Below are positions 23,901 to 35,265 of a stretch of 64,000 bases of DNA, piece after piece (the stretch's first letter is position 1; each line of letters begins with the position of its first letter). The position numbers were made by a program, and so were the translations under genes. The stretch covers positions 177,714,467 to 177,778,466 of the forward strand of contig CM076194.1 of assembly GCA_038277395.1 (NCBI GenBank), given 5' to 3'. Source of the stretch: Dryocosmus kuriphilus (Eukaryota > Arthropoda > Insecta > Hymenoptera > Cynipidae). The notes under the pieces are model-generated. The model did no database searches and was not told where the DNA came from. It saw nothing but the letters and a program-made list of their open reading frames with translations.

Positions 23901-24159
23901 ATCGTCGATCTCTTAAACCCTTTTAGAACGAGATCTCTTTTGAGAAGACGTTTCGTAGATATCTAGCGGTATTTTTCAGAACTATGACCTAAAGAAGATT
24001 ATCATTCTATTCTATTTATACCAATTTTCTACTGATTAGATTATTGGAATTACAATTGATTATTAGGATAACCACAATTAACGGGACCTACATTAACAAA
24101 ATATGTCCTTTGATTGTGATTGAATAAAATCTTAGTAAACATTATATAAACGATAATTC
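20967..24159. other. AT-rich intergenic DNA with minor repeats
   Basis: No gene recognised over about 3.2 kb. A TA run lies at 20972-20990 and degenerate ATAATATAAA repeats at 21510-21570. Two direct copies of ATTCGGTGAGCATAG...ATATTTTC.GTGA lie at 21632-21668 and 21700-21740. CACTGTTAAAAATT at 23630 resembles a hAT-type end, but no partner was found. Frames such as 22237-22434 and 23026-23232 look accidental. Confidence 0.45.
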
Positions 24160-24173
24160 AACCATCTTTTTTT

Positions 24174-24539
24174 TTCTGTTTTTAAAGTGGGACGATGGTC
24201 GTGGGGGCTAAGGCGTGTAGGCCTTTAGATCCACTCCTTCGGCTTGCGGGTTCGATTCCCGCCTCGCACACAGGAAGAACCTCGGCGGCACACGCGGTGA
24301 ACACTTGCCTAGCAAGGGAGTTGTTCATTTCCGGTATATCGTGACGCCGGTACCTCTAGAGAAAAAAGGTTCTCTAAGTACTTGAAGCCGTTGTTCTTGG
24401 TGGTTCGGAACCCACCTTAAATTGTAGGTCCCTCTCCCACCACCAAAGTATGTGTGTGGGGTGTGTGCAAAGGAATAGTGGAGAAATACAAAAAACAATG
24501 TAAACCCTCAGGGGACCACATTAGAAAACAATTTTCAAA
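24174..24539 (+). mobile_element. tRNA-derived SINE with 14-bp target duplication
   Basis: Flanked by AACCATCTTTTTTT at 24160-24173 and 24540-24553. The head carries an A-box-like GGTCGTGGGGGCTAAGGCG (about 24193) and a B box GGTTCGATTCC (24249-24259) identical to the Pol III consensus, with 40 bp between, as in tRNA genes. The flanking CTTGCGGG / CCCGCCTCGCA could form the T-arm and acceptor-like parts, but no full cloverleaf is obvious. A body of about 250 bp follows, ending in an A-rich tail (TTAGAAAACAATTTTCAAAA). It needs LINE machinery in trans; none is recognisable here. Confidence 0.85.
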
Positions 24540-24553
24540 AACCATCTTTTTTT

Positions 24554-25815
24554 ATTGCCCTTTTTCACTTTAATTAAAAGTAGCTAGTTTTTAATTAAGA
24601 ATATCCAAACTATTAATTTTCTTTAACTTAAGTAAAGTGTAGAAATTTGTAGTTCGCATCAGGTCCATTAATATCTCATTTAGTTCGACTTATATACCTG
24701 AAACGCAGATTTAAGCTTAAGGTACCTGAACAGGTTCTCAATTCTGGGTATTGAGTTTACAGACCTGTTCAGAATTTTCAATACTTGTATTGAGAATTAA
24801 AGAACGGGTTCAAAGCTGTCAAGGTTATTCAGAATTGTACGAAATAAATCTGAGCTTTATGATACTTTTCCATTAACTTGAATTTCAATAAGATGTATCT
24901 TGAACTTCAGGCAAATTCGTAACTGAAATTTAAGAAAATTTTTAAAAGTGATAATTAAAAATTGACAAGACTGTAGAAATTAAAGTGTCAAGTTGTTCAT
25001 TTCAATCGCTTTATTTTGTCCTAAAAAAAACTAAAAATATTAAAATCTTACAAGATTTTTGAAAATTACGCATATTATTCAGTGTACGAAAAAAATTAGT
25101 ATTAACAATTTTTGCAAAATTCTGAGAAATACGAATTTTTTAAACTCAATTAGCCTAACGAAACTTCTGAATATATATCTCGAATTTTATATGGGTTATA
25201 ACGAGGGACTCAAAATGCAAATTTTCACTACTAAGCTGTTTTTAATTTCCAACTGTTTTTTTTTTGGACCCGCTCTAGAGCATAGTTGTCCCACTTGCCA
25301 CTGACATGCATAGTTCGGCACGTACAAAGTTGCTTCGAGGAAATACGAACCCTTTTCTTTTTCCCTCCGATCGAAAAATAGCAATGTCGATCTTTCAAAC
25401 AATGCGTCAACTCGATCATCTGATCGTACACAAAAATGTGAGTTTAATAGCTCATAGATATATAATTTTCAATATTCACCTGTGGCGTTACACTACTTTA
25501 GCTCCACTTTACAGGTATGAGAAACAGCTGAAATTATATGTGTGTGGTCTAAAAAATAATTAAATATGCAGGGACCAGACTTAGATGTGTCCTGTAGATT
25601 TGTTGTCCTGAATCCAAATCCGAAATTCTTTCACACCAAGTTTGTGAAAGAACGTTGAACGCAGGGCGCGAATCTGACGTTATAGAGACTTCCAGTGGTA
25701 GGTATTCATTTCTCCACAATTGCATTCTGCCATAAAACCTCTAGATCTCACTAGATTTAGCACGTGAGTTCTAGATGGGAATGTGCGCTGTAAAAATTGA
25801 CCTTCTGGCTGATTA
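24554..25815. other. AT-rich intergenic DNA, nothing recognised
   Basis: A local inverted pair (ACAGGTTCTCAATTC and GTATTGAGAATTAAAGAACG) occurs near 24735-24810. No gene or element is identified; frames at 25059-25563 show no motif. Confidence 0.4.
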
Positions 25816-26547
25816 TAGTCTGCCTAAGTACGTCCTGCCACGATTGCGGCAATTAATGTAAATGAGACAATTTAGGAAGGTGCTTCTCTTATGCCATAAA
25901 ACATATGAACCAAGTTTATATGAAATTGTAGTAAAATATTAATTATTTCATAATAACTTGGTCTGCATTACCTCATCTTGCCAGAAGCACCTGGCAAACC
26001 ACTTCGAAGGGAATCAAAAAAATCTTAATTTTTTCGAAACGCGTGAAATTTTTATATATTGTTCTACTCATGATTCGGAAGTATATTTTCAATGAGTGAA
26101 CAAAATTTCGGGATGAAAATCGTGCTGATAAGACTTATGGCCGTAGACCGGGCATCGTGCGTCGACTGTGGGAGGTTTCAGGGCTGTAAATTGAAGCACG
26201 GTACGTGGTCCACGGCCGGAAGTCTTATCAGCACATTTTTCGTCCAAAAATTTTATTCTCTCATTGCAAATATACGTTCTGAATAATGATTGGAACAACA
26301 CATACAAACTTCATGTGTTTCGAAACAAAATTAAGATATTTTTGATCTCCTTCGAAATGGTATCTCGGGTACTTCTGGCAAGGTGAGGTCAGGCAGACCG
26401 AGTTATTATGAAGTAATTGATATTTTACTACAATTTCATATTTTGGTTCGTATGTTTTATGTCATATAAGAAGCACCTTCTTACGTTGTCTAATTACATT
26501 AATTGTCGGTATACTGGCAGGATGTACTTAGTCAGACCAACGTTTTC
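25816..26547. mobile_element. Foldback element (about 730 bp near-complete palindrome)
   Basis: The left half from GTCTGCCTAAGTACGTCCTG is the imperfect inverse of the right half ending CAGGATGTACTTAGTCAGAC, with the fold point near 26180 (GTGCGTCGACTGTGGGAGG). Arms are about 360 bp and roughly 85-90% similar by eye. No transposase. The opposed frames at 26089-26307 and 26092-26286 are by-products of the palindrome. I cannot define a target duplication. Confidence 0.75.
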
Positions 26548-28400
26548 ATGTTCGGCTGAGTACTTACTTTAATACTTTAAAGAAATTTGGAACACATTCG
26601 ATAAAGTTACATTTTTGTCATGGGATCTCGGACTATTATAGCTGACTGATAAAGATCACCCGAAAATGTTTAAAGTGCGAAATATAATCAAAAGATGGCG
26701 CAGTTTGAATATTGAAAAAATGATGAAGTTCAGCTAACTTCAAAATTTATTGAAACAGAATAATGTAATTAATATCTGTAAACAAATTACGTTTTCATAG
26801 ATACTATAATATTTTGAATATTATTATTTTCTTGAAATCAATATTATGTTCTAAAATAATAGTAAGCGTAATAGTTACTAAGTCCGCAAGAAAAGTCATT
26901 TCTACGCGAGTGTGTTCCTCAGCATGAAGAAGCGAGTCGAAATCTGGTACGCGATTCTTAGTGAATACGTACACTGAAGACTAGTGCGAAGAATAGAGGT
27001 TTGAATCAGAAAGAACCAGCATAATAAGCGCGGGCGGTATTTTTCGATCGGTTTGGGGGGGGGGGGGGGGGCAGATATTATCATGTCTTGAGCTCGAATT
27101 CTGATTGTCTGATAACGAGGTTCCTAGAAACCTGCGTTGGAAGACAAGTTCAGATGTTACCTGACGCCATTTCGTTCGTACACGTTTTCCAACACAGTTG
27201 GCTAGCAACCACGCCATCAGCCAATCCGAATTTGGGGTACCGGTCATAACGGCTTGATCCCCCTGAACCGATCGTGAAATACCCCCGCGCCTGTTACTTT
27301 GGGTCCTTCCCTCACAGCAAAATGATATCCAGATTTCCGCCTCGCGGGATATCCTTTTAGGTCCCAAATGGGATTTTCTTTAAATCCTAAACTAGGTATC
27401 CTCAAGATATCCCAATGTCCCGTAATAAATGCCTAGAAACCTGAACAGATAATAATTATCATATTTATTTATAAAATCCAAAATATTTTATACATATTTT
27501 ACGCATAATTGCTGCACGGAATCGTTGACAAGTTAATCTCTAATAGTATGTGGAATACGGTGGACACACATTTTTCTAAAAAGTTAATGAACCCCGCATC
27601 AAATTTAAATAAAATGTGTTCTATTGAAACTTTTGATTCTCAGGCACATGCATTTTTATTTTTGTCTTATTTGAAACCAAAGAAAAACAGTCCACGTGGT
27701 TTATGGATGCTCCCTCATATGTTTCGCAGTTTGTGACTTTCCGACAAAAGATATTTATCAGCTAGTCATAAAATTGGAAAATGTAGAAAAATCAGACATT
27801 TTCAGTAGAAGCCAAGCTGTACAACACGTAACTAATCATGTAACGGTCCGTTTTTCCCTACTCCATCCTCAATGTCTTAGCGGACGCTTCAGCCTAGCCA
27901 GGGTCAGGTTTTAAGACAAAGAGGCAACATATTCTCTGAGTGCAAGAGTAGAAAAATCAGTTTATTGTCCTAATAATAATACAGATCTGAATGGAGTGCG
28001 GTGTACGTGCGTATGGTGTGTGCGTGTGTGTGTTTCGCGTACAATTTTAAGTGTGAGTGCAGTGTGCGTACGGCGGCAGTTTCAACGACGGGTGCGTGTG
28101 TGTGTGATTTTCATTTATTTCGTTCGGTATGGATCGGAGAAGGAGTATGGTCTGCTCTCTCTCTCACACACACACACTCCGGGTCCTGTAATACAAAGCA
28201 CGGTGCTGTCAACGCGGATACAACAAAGCGAGTGCGGAAATGTACCCTAGAGGCATACGGCGGATCACACCGGTTGAACTGAACGTGCCCCCCCCCCCCC
28301 CCTCTGCGGCAGCTTCGGTGCGGGGGCGAAGAGGGTCTCCACCCTCAGGATGACAAGGCGTGGATCGGCGGCGTCTCTTTCTGTCGGGTCGGTAATATCG
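26548..28400. other. Intergenic DNA with poly-G, GT-rich and poly-C stretches
   Basis: A run of 17 G lies at 27055-27071, a GT-rich microsatellite-like stretch at 27990-28110, a short CTCTCACACA stretch at 28155-28178, and a run of 15 C at 28288-28302. The minus frame 26981-27367 (128 codons) has a Pro run from the poly-G and no recognisable domain, so I do not call it a gene. Confidence 0.45.
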
Positions 28401-28407
28401 GTTTCGG

Positions 28408-28940
28408 GTGGCGAAGGGGAACCATGGGGGGCACCCATTGATTTCCGAACGCACTAGGTTCGCGTGGCCGTGGGGGCACGCATCGACCCCGAGAACCGTA
28501 CAACTTTGGCGCGTTGGTCAGTCGGGTTGCCGGTCTCAGGTGGCGAGGGGGAACCATGGGAGCGCCCATCGATTCCCGTACGCACTAGGTTCGCATGGCC
28601 ATGGGAGCACCCATCGACCACGAGAACCCTACACCCTCGTCGGTGAGTCGGTCGGTCAGGTTGCCGGTCTCAGGTGGCGACGGGGAACCATGGGAGCGCC
28701 CATCGATTCCCATACGCATTAGGTTCGCGTGGCCATGGGAGCACCCATCGACCACGAGAACCGTACACCCTCGTCGGCGAGTCGGTCGGTCAAGTTGTCG
28801 GTTTCAGGTGGCGAGGGGGAACCATGGGAGCGCCCCATCGATTCCCGAACGCACTACGTTCGCGTGGCCATGGAAGCACCCATCGACCACGAGAACTGTA
28901 CACCCGTCACCGAGCTGGTCGGTCAGATCGGTCCTGAGGA
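28408..28940. repeat. GC-rich minisatellite, about 134-bp unit, four copies
   Basis: Units start with GTGGCGA at 28408, 28540, 28674 and 28808 (spacings 132, 134, 134). Each unit contains two copies of a half-repeat with CCATGGGAGC.CCCATCGA, plus GTTCGCGTGGCC and GGTCGGTCAG. It is strikingly GC-rich against an AT-rich background. Several plus frames stay open across it, but the unit length is not a multiple of three, so the protein sequence is not conserved between units and I call no CDS. Confidence 0.9.
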
Positions 28941-29120
28941 ATGGTAAGTGTAGGAGTACCTACTCCTTACGATTCCCTTGACCTTCTGCCTACCATAGGA
29001 GCGCTTATCAATAGGGAGAAGGCATGAGTTTCACCGGACGAGAGCTTACCGATGTGCTCGGTGAGTCGCCCGATGAAGAATTTGAAGAAGTTTGTAGAAA
29101 ATCTGAGGATTTTTTTTTAA

Positions 29121-29595
29121 GGCTGTTGGCCGAGGTGTCGAAAAATAGGTTAGAAATGTGTTGTCGCCTTAATTCCTATTCAATTCCATCTGTTTTCGTA
29201 TATACGACTTATGTATTTTAAAGAGAAACTTTGTAAAAAAATTTCGTCAACCCGGAAGGGGTTCACGGTTGTATGAGGTGCGCTTAGTATACAGTTTCCC
29301 GAAAAAAGTAAAAATATCTGTGCTAAAATATGATAATGGAAAAGTGTTGAAATGAGGGGAAGTAGAGAAAGAGTTCCAATGGTTTTCCATTATCGTATTT
29401 TAGCACAGATATTTGTACTTTTTTCGGAAAACTGTATACTAAGCGCACCTCATACAACCGTGAACCCCTTCCGGGTTGAGGAAATTTTTTTGCAAAGTGT
29501 CTCTTTAAAATACATAAGTCGTATATACGAAAACAGATGGAATTGAATAGGAATTAAGGCGACAGCACAGTTTTTTGACACCTCGGCCAGCAGCC
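29121..29595. mobile_element. Foldback MITE with TTAA target duplication
   Basis: TIRs start GGCTGTTGGCCGAGGTGTC (left) and, inverted, GGCTGCTGGCCGAGGTGTC (right). TTAA flanks both ends (29117-29120 and 29596-29599). The arms extend nearly to the centre, at about 29345-29375. TTAA duplications are typical of piggyBac and Kolobok superfamilies; the terminal bases are not decisive. No transposase. Confidence 0.75.
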
Positions 29596-29633
29596 TTAAT
29601 TGATCTTTTTGCTTTAATTTACTTCTATAAAAA

Positions 29634-29765
29634 GCAGTATGGTGTAAAGCAGAAAGCGTAAAACACTAGACATTTTGGCCAATGATATTCTCCTAGTAAT
29701 TCATAAAAACTCAACCATTGGCTGAAGTGTCTGTTTTACGCTTTATGATTTACACCGCCATTTTC
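29634..29765. repeat. Hairpin repeat (about 130 bp)
   Basis: The left arm GGTGTAAAGCAGAAAGCGTA pairs with the right arm ending TACGCTTTATGATTTACACC, and the CATTTTGGCCAATGATAT / ACCATTGGCTGAAGTGTC parts also pair. The loop is about 35 bp. Probably a small MITE. Confidence 0.65.
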
Positions 29766-29769
29766 TGCT

Positions 29770-31375
29770 GTCATGTGACAGCACCTTCATTATATTGGAA
29801 ATTTTGGTCATTTCAGTTGTTCAGCATTTCAGCCCATTTTAAATTTCTTCTTTCAAAAGCCAATCGTAACAAAGTTATTTTTAATAATTTAATTTGATAA
29901 ATCTGTAAAATTAAGAGAATTTCATAAAATATGTTAATTAATTATCATTATTATTATGAAAACAATATGTGTAAAACATTTTTTTATATAAAAAAGTTGT
30001 ATAAAGTTGCGTAGATTAATTTAATAATTAATAAAGCAATAATTAGTATTAATATTGTAAAATAATATGCACAGTTAAATAAATAGAAAAATAAATTATT
30101 ATTATAATTCATATTTAAAAAAAATTGTATTGTCAATTTTTTAAACCCGATCGGCTTTCTTTTTTTAAATTATTTAATTATTTTGATCGATGGAATTAAT
30201 ACTTTTTCCGAAATTTTCTTCATTTTACAGTTTTATCAAATTAAATTGTTAACAATAAATTGCATTTTACACGTCTTTTAATACTATTGTTATTTTCTCT
30301 TCCGTAATACATTTGAATCTCCCGCCATATTTCACTAAAAGTCCCAACGAAAACATGGCGGTTCTATTCTTCAATGTTTATCAGGGTACCGTTCCATGAT
30401 TAATGCGATAATATAACTCAAAAATTGAGTCAAAAAGCTATTAAAACTTGAATAATTCATAATAGTATTATTAATTATTTAAAAAATTGACTTTTGAATT
30501 CTGAAGAAAGTTTGAAGAAATCTGAAGAATTTTTTTGAATTGGTTCGGAAGATTTTCTGAGGAAAAATCTCGAAGAGCTGAAGATTAATTTTCTTGCCAC
30601 CTGGCAGCACTGTTTGCGTCGTGCGTCCAGTTTTAAAGAACCAGCCGGTGCTGGTTCCTGTCGTTCGGTTGTGGGAGAGTGTGGTGGGAAGCTATCCACT
30701 CTGTGGCAGGCCTCTAGGCTTGCCTAGTTCTTGCGTGCGCGGTGACCCATTGGCTGCTCGAGAAATGTGTAGCTATAGTGTAATCACTCGTCTCAATCGA
30801 ACCACGCGTCCACCATTACACGATATTGAACTTCTTAAACATGTATTCTAAGGGGATATTTATTTTAATCTGAACGCTTAAACGCGTTAATTCAGTGTTC
30901 TCCCAATTATTTTACCTAAAAAACTTTGCGAATTCACGCATATTCATCATTTAAACTCGGATTTCAAGCCGAACAATACATGCAGCAACGTGAGCAAATG
31001 CGAGGCGGCCGCCATTTAAGCTCCTGTATTGCACTTGTTGCCTTGGTTTATAGGAAATTTTAATTATGTACATTCATTATTTTTTGTAAGTTGATGGTTA
31101 CTTCAAGTTTTCTAGTTAAAAAAAGTTGCGGTCTCGCAAAGTTTACCGAAATACAAAATTTCAGTTTAGAAAACTATTTGAGTGAATTAAAAAGCGTTTA
31201 TTTGCTTCAAACAAGCAAACGTCAAGGCAAAATATCAAGTGCATATTATTTTGAGAAAATTTTCATTTACAAAAGTAATATATCTTGTTCGGGACATCAT
31301 GTAAGTCAGCAATATTACCTCTGCGCACGTGCATCACATGTAGTGATGGGCGCTTACCGTTTGGAGACAAGCGTA
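29770..31375. other. AT-rich intergenic DNA, nothing recognised
   Basis: 29800-30470 is extremely AT-rich. 30590-30830 is somewhat GC-richer with short open frames (30594-30851 plus) lacking any recognisable motif. Repeated GAAGAAATTTGAAGAA-like words occur at 30500-30590. Confidence 0.4.
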
Positions 31376-31379
31376 GACA

Positions 31380-31515
31380 AATTCGGTCATTATTTAATTT
31401 CTTGCATACTAAAAATGTTTAAATCGACTGCAGGAATAACTCGGAACCTTATATTTCATTAATAATTGTACTTATGCACTGAGAAATGTGTTAAATATTT
31501 AAAGGTTAATAGATG
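31380..31515 (+). repeat. Dispersed repeat, inverted copy at 41170-41330
   Basis: Shares AAATCGACTGCAGGAATAA, TTAATAATT and CACTGAGAAATGTGTTAAAT with the complement of 41170-41310, at moderate identity by eye. The family is unknown; the copies lie just outside the Penelope relic and about 600 bp beyond the Harbinger region. Confidence 0.6.
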
Positions 31516-31536
31516 GGGTAAAATTAAAGTACTCGA

Positions 31537-32960
31537 TTGGATCAAAAACAGTTTCTAAAAGGGATAGATTTTATAATGAATTCCATTAATTTTAAGTTCA
31601 ATGGAGTCTTTTATAAAGAAAGGTTTGGTACTCCGATAGGTTCTGTCATTTCTCCGATTTTGGCAGAGATCGTGATGGAAGATTTGGAGAATTTCGCTTT
31701 TCAGCAGTTGGATTTTGATGTTCTTTTCTACTGTCGTTATGTGAATGACACTTTTTTGTGCGTCCCTTTGAGTAAGATAGAGATGGTGGTTGGGGCCTTC
31801 AATGGTTTTCATCCGAAACTTCAATTCACCTGTGGGATCGAGCAAAATAGCAAAATTAGTTTTCTAGACTTAGTTAACAAGACTTCCAGATGGGATTATT
31901 ATCAGTAACTGGTTTAGAAAGAGTACTTATTCTGGCAGAATTTTGAACTTTTTCTCTGAGCATCCTATACAAAATAAAATTTCGGTGATTAAAGGGTTTG
32001 TTGTCAGAGCTGTGGGTTTGTCCAGTGAGTCTTTTCACACACAGAATCTGAACATTGTTAGGAAGACATTGTTTTTGAGTCATTATCCACAGAAATTGAT
32101 CGAAAAACATCAAGGTTAGAACAAAAAGAGAGAGAGTTTAGTTCTTCTAACACATTTGTTCTTCCATACTTTGGTCAAGTTTCTAAGACTATTCAATTTA
32201 TGTTGAGAAAGTTTAGGATCCATACCATTTTTCGAGTACCATTTAAAATGGACTTTTTCAAGACTTTTGGTAAAAATTCTTTGGAAAGGTTTGAAAAAAA
32301 ATGGGGTGGTTTATAAAATCATTTGCAAGAAGTGTGGAATGGCTTATGTGAGACAGACTGGTAGACTTCTTTATACCAGACTCGAGGAACATAAGAGCGA
32401 TGTACGTTTGAAGCGTTCTTATTGCAGTGTTCTTGCTAGACAGACTAGTGAATGTGCCGAATGTTCCTTTGATTGGGATGGTGTTCAGATTTTGCATTAT
32501 GAGAATGATAAGAGTAAGAGGGAATTCATGGAAATGCTTTCTATTAAAAAGCAAAACGAGTTTTCTATAAATTAAAAGACTGATTTGGATAAATTAAATT
32601 GTTGTTTTGATGGTATAATTGATTACATTTAAAGTTTAAATTCCATGAATTCTTTTCTTTTTCTTTTCTCTCTATTTTTCTGGATTTTAATTTTCTTTTG
32701 TATTGGTGGTCTTTGTTCCTGAGTCAATACGTGCTCGTTTTCCTTACCTTTTCAGGTATGGGCTTTATTATTCTGCCTATTATTTTCTTATTACTTGATC
32801 TGGTCCCAAAGGCGGAACATCGTGGCTAACTCGGAGAGCTGGCTGGGTGATATTATTTTTCATTGTAATTTTTGTTGTTTTTTTTTCCTTTTTTTGCCTT
32901 GATAAGGGTATATGTGCACTGAAACGTTGGCTTTTTTATGAATTTTAATGGGTTTTTGGT
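31537..32960 (+). pseudogene. Penelope-like retroelement relic (RT plus GIY-YIG endonuclease)
   Basis: A frame from 31537 gives the Penelope-type reverse transcriptase core: GTPIGSVISPILAEIVM, then RYVNDTFL where the catalytic box is normally RYVDD. After a frameshift near 31905 the frame continues WFRKSTYSGRILNFFSEHP. Further shifts near 32120 and 32270 lead to the endonuclease: VVYKIICKKCGMAYVRQTGR (32300-32360) followed by LEEHKSD. GIY-YIG motifs are normally ..VYKI..C....YIGQTGR, so Gly is Arg here. The frame stops at 32573. The 3' region to about 32950 ends with TGCACTGAAACGTTGGC, an ending I associate with Penelope-like elements. The N-terminal part is missing (5' truncation). Inactive. 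Confidence 0.85.
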
Positions 32961-34439
32961 TTTTAAAAAAGTAGATACAAAAGAAGACGAGGGACGGAAA
33001 AAAGAAGGAAGGGGATTTGGTTGGTTGCCTTCTCTTTTCCCTCCTCTTTTTTTGTTTTTCTACTTCGGACTTTTGCTAGAAGCCTTTTCAATTTTTTGGG
33101 TTTGTTTGTCCAAATTTCATCGTGGAGTTCCTTTTTTGATTAACAGCTTTTTACTTGATCTTTGACATTGGACGTTAAATTAATGTTTCTGGTTTAGATA
33201 ATTTATAAATCTTCATTATTTAAGTATTTAAAAAACAAAAAAATGTCAATATAACTAGTCGTAGCAGACGGAAATATCTATAAAATGTCGGATTTAGATG
33301 AGAGTTTTAAAACAATTACTTATAAATATTAAGTTTAGATCAGTAAAATTAACTAGTTTTGAATGAAGATTAGCATTTTTAACAGTAACTAGTATGTACC
33401 ACGTGTGTTGATCTCTCGTAACTTGCGTGGGCGTTTTTTTCCACAGCCAAATGGTTTGACGACATGAAAAAAATAAGAAAAATATGAACGAGCAATATCA
33501 ATAATTGAGTAATAAAACAATCGTGGAACCCTTGCATCTGGCGATTATCTGAATGTCTCTCATGGACTTTCTAACCTCGAAATATTTACATGTGAGTTTA
33601 TTTTTTGTAAATAGACATTAAGATTTAGTGATTAGATGTAGTGTTTTATTATAATAAGAGAAAAGAACAGATGAATTGAGTCATAGCTGCACAAGCTCAT
33701 TTGTGGCTATGAATGACTATTTGCAGTTATTCAAAAGGTTTATTAGTGTCTTGAGTGGCTTTTCCCCATATAAAATGAATTTGATTGATGTTTTTAGGTT
33801 AGTTTATGCGGGGAATCATATACCAAGTCACAACCCCTCCCTGACAAGATTCGGCCTGCTAGGGCGAAAAACGAAGTGGTACCTCTCTCTCTCTCTCGGA
33901 TTACTATCAATCAAAAACAAAACAACAAAAAAAAAAAAAGATTGATTTGCGTCCTCTTCAGAAACTCGTCAATCGCCAGATCTAGGTTCTTGTATACAGA
34001 CATTTACATGTGTATCTAAATGAAAAGAAATGAAGTAAAGACTGAATGAATTTTTAAACGATTGACTATGAATAGGCTTCGCATTACCCACTTACACCGA
34101 CCCGATTAGTAAGAAGCCTTTGGATCGACTGTAATAACCTACATCTTAGTAACTTGAATTACTTTTAATAGGCCATCCTTAGAATAGACCGAAAACGAAG
34201 AAAATTATTTACACCCACTGTTGTGGAAGTCTCGGAACGAACTTTACAACGGCCTCAGTTCAATCTCACTCTACAATCTACATTGTAGGTTTGCTTTACA
34301 GCTAACTTAAAATAGGCTTAAAATTTAACATAATTTAGGAGGGTCTTCGCGAATTATACTACTGTGAGTAGGATAGATTACGGAGTCTGCGCCGCGCCCC
34401 GGTTTCGAATTGCGCACCGGGATGGGGATTTTCATTCCC
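32961..34439. other. Intergenic DNA; possible degraded LTR of the Gypsy relic
   Basis: No intact gene. A short CT microsatellite lies at 33885-33898 and an A-run at 33928-33940. The stretch 34080-34430 lies immediately downstream (minus strand) of the integrase relic and could hold its 3' LTR, but I see no partner LTR and no TG...CA termini I can defend. Confidence 0.35.
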
Positions 34440-35000
34440 CAATTCTCAGTTGAAACTAAGCTCCGGCTCCTCTAAAGGCTCTTCGCCATCATTAGAAGTC
34501 TCATCCCCTGACTCTGAGTCACTAACTTCCAAAAGTAGCTTATCTATTTCCGCCTGTTCCTCAGGATTTTCAGGTTCGTTATCCTGGTCTTCGGAATATC
34601 TTTGAAGGTGTGAGGCATTATATCTCCCAGCCAACCATTCCTCGGGCGAGGTTAATTTGTAAACATTACGTGAAACGAACTAAACTTGAAGCTAGTGTAG
34701 CCGCCACATGCGTTCCCTTATTTGAAAGTACCTTATTCGTCTTTCTAACTTTATCACCTATTTTAAATTTTAAGTCACGATGGTGGCAGTGGTAGTACTT
34801 GGCCTGACGAAGGAAAACGTAATCCTGTAACTTCGTCATCAGTTCCCTCAGATGCTCTAATATGGACATCCAAATTGTTCAGGCCTGTAAGTCGGGTGGG
34901 AGCAACTCGGCCTCCCCCTTCACGAGACTGCGAATCATTTTTCGCGGTCGGGCCTCCATAACCATATTTAAAAAGGCAGGAGTAACTATATCTCCACTAA
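34440..35000 (-). pseudogene. Gypsy-type integrase C-terminal relic
   Basis: Reading the minus strand from about 35000: PAFLNMVMEARPRKMI, then LVKGEAELLPPDL, then a stop and MSILEHLRELMTKL, continuing to AKYYHCHHRDLKFKIGDKV (to 34666). After a frame break comes SPEEWLAGRYNASHLQRY and an acidic tail to 34446. F-IGD-V followed by GRY-ASHLQRY is the usual C-terminal layout of Ty3/Gypsy integrases, where a basic SH3-like segment precedes a variable tail. The catalytic core, RT and gag are absent. At least one stop and one frameshift make it non-functional. Confidence 0.75.
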
Positions 35001-35094
35001 AAGTCCATATTAATTTTTCATTGACGATTAATTATTAACAATTTTCCATATTATGGCACCGGTCATTTTAGGCACTGGCCATTTTAGGCACATT

Positions 35095-35258
35095 TTCCCT
35101 AGCACACGAGGGAAGGAACACTCTTATATGGTATGCCAGCTTCGAATTTTGCATCCAAAAAGCGAAAACAATTTCGAAAAACGCGAAGAATTTAATATTC
35201 TTGATGAAACATGTGGCACTTTGCACGCTCAATACTATAACCTCTTAGATGACAGCAT
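35095..35258. repeat. Left arm of an older hairpin element interrupted by Harbinger
   Basis: CACACGAGGGAAGGAACACT, CTTCGAATTTTGCA and TATTCTTGATGAAACA here reappear inverted at 40580-40910. The pair brackets both the 35266-35690 foldback and the PIF/Harbinger element, implying those inserted into its loop. GGTCATTTTAGGCAC-type words are duplicated just upstream (35060-35094). Confidence 0.65.
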
Positions 35259-35265
35259 GGAATGA

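Noticed and set aside
24181..24270. Functional tRNA gene
   Set aside because: A and B boxes are present but no full cloverleaf is seen, and the flanking duplication shows it is a SINE head.
26981..27367. 128-codon minus frame
   Set aside because: Includes a Pro run from the poly-G tract and no known motif; probably chance.
28408..28981. Overlapping plus frames in the GC-rich minisatellite
   Set aside because: Unit length is not a multiple of three, so units are read in different frames; GC-rich DNA has few stops.
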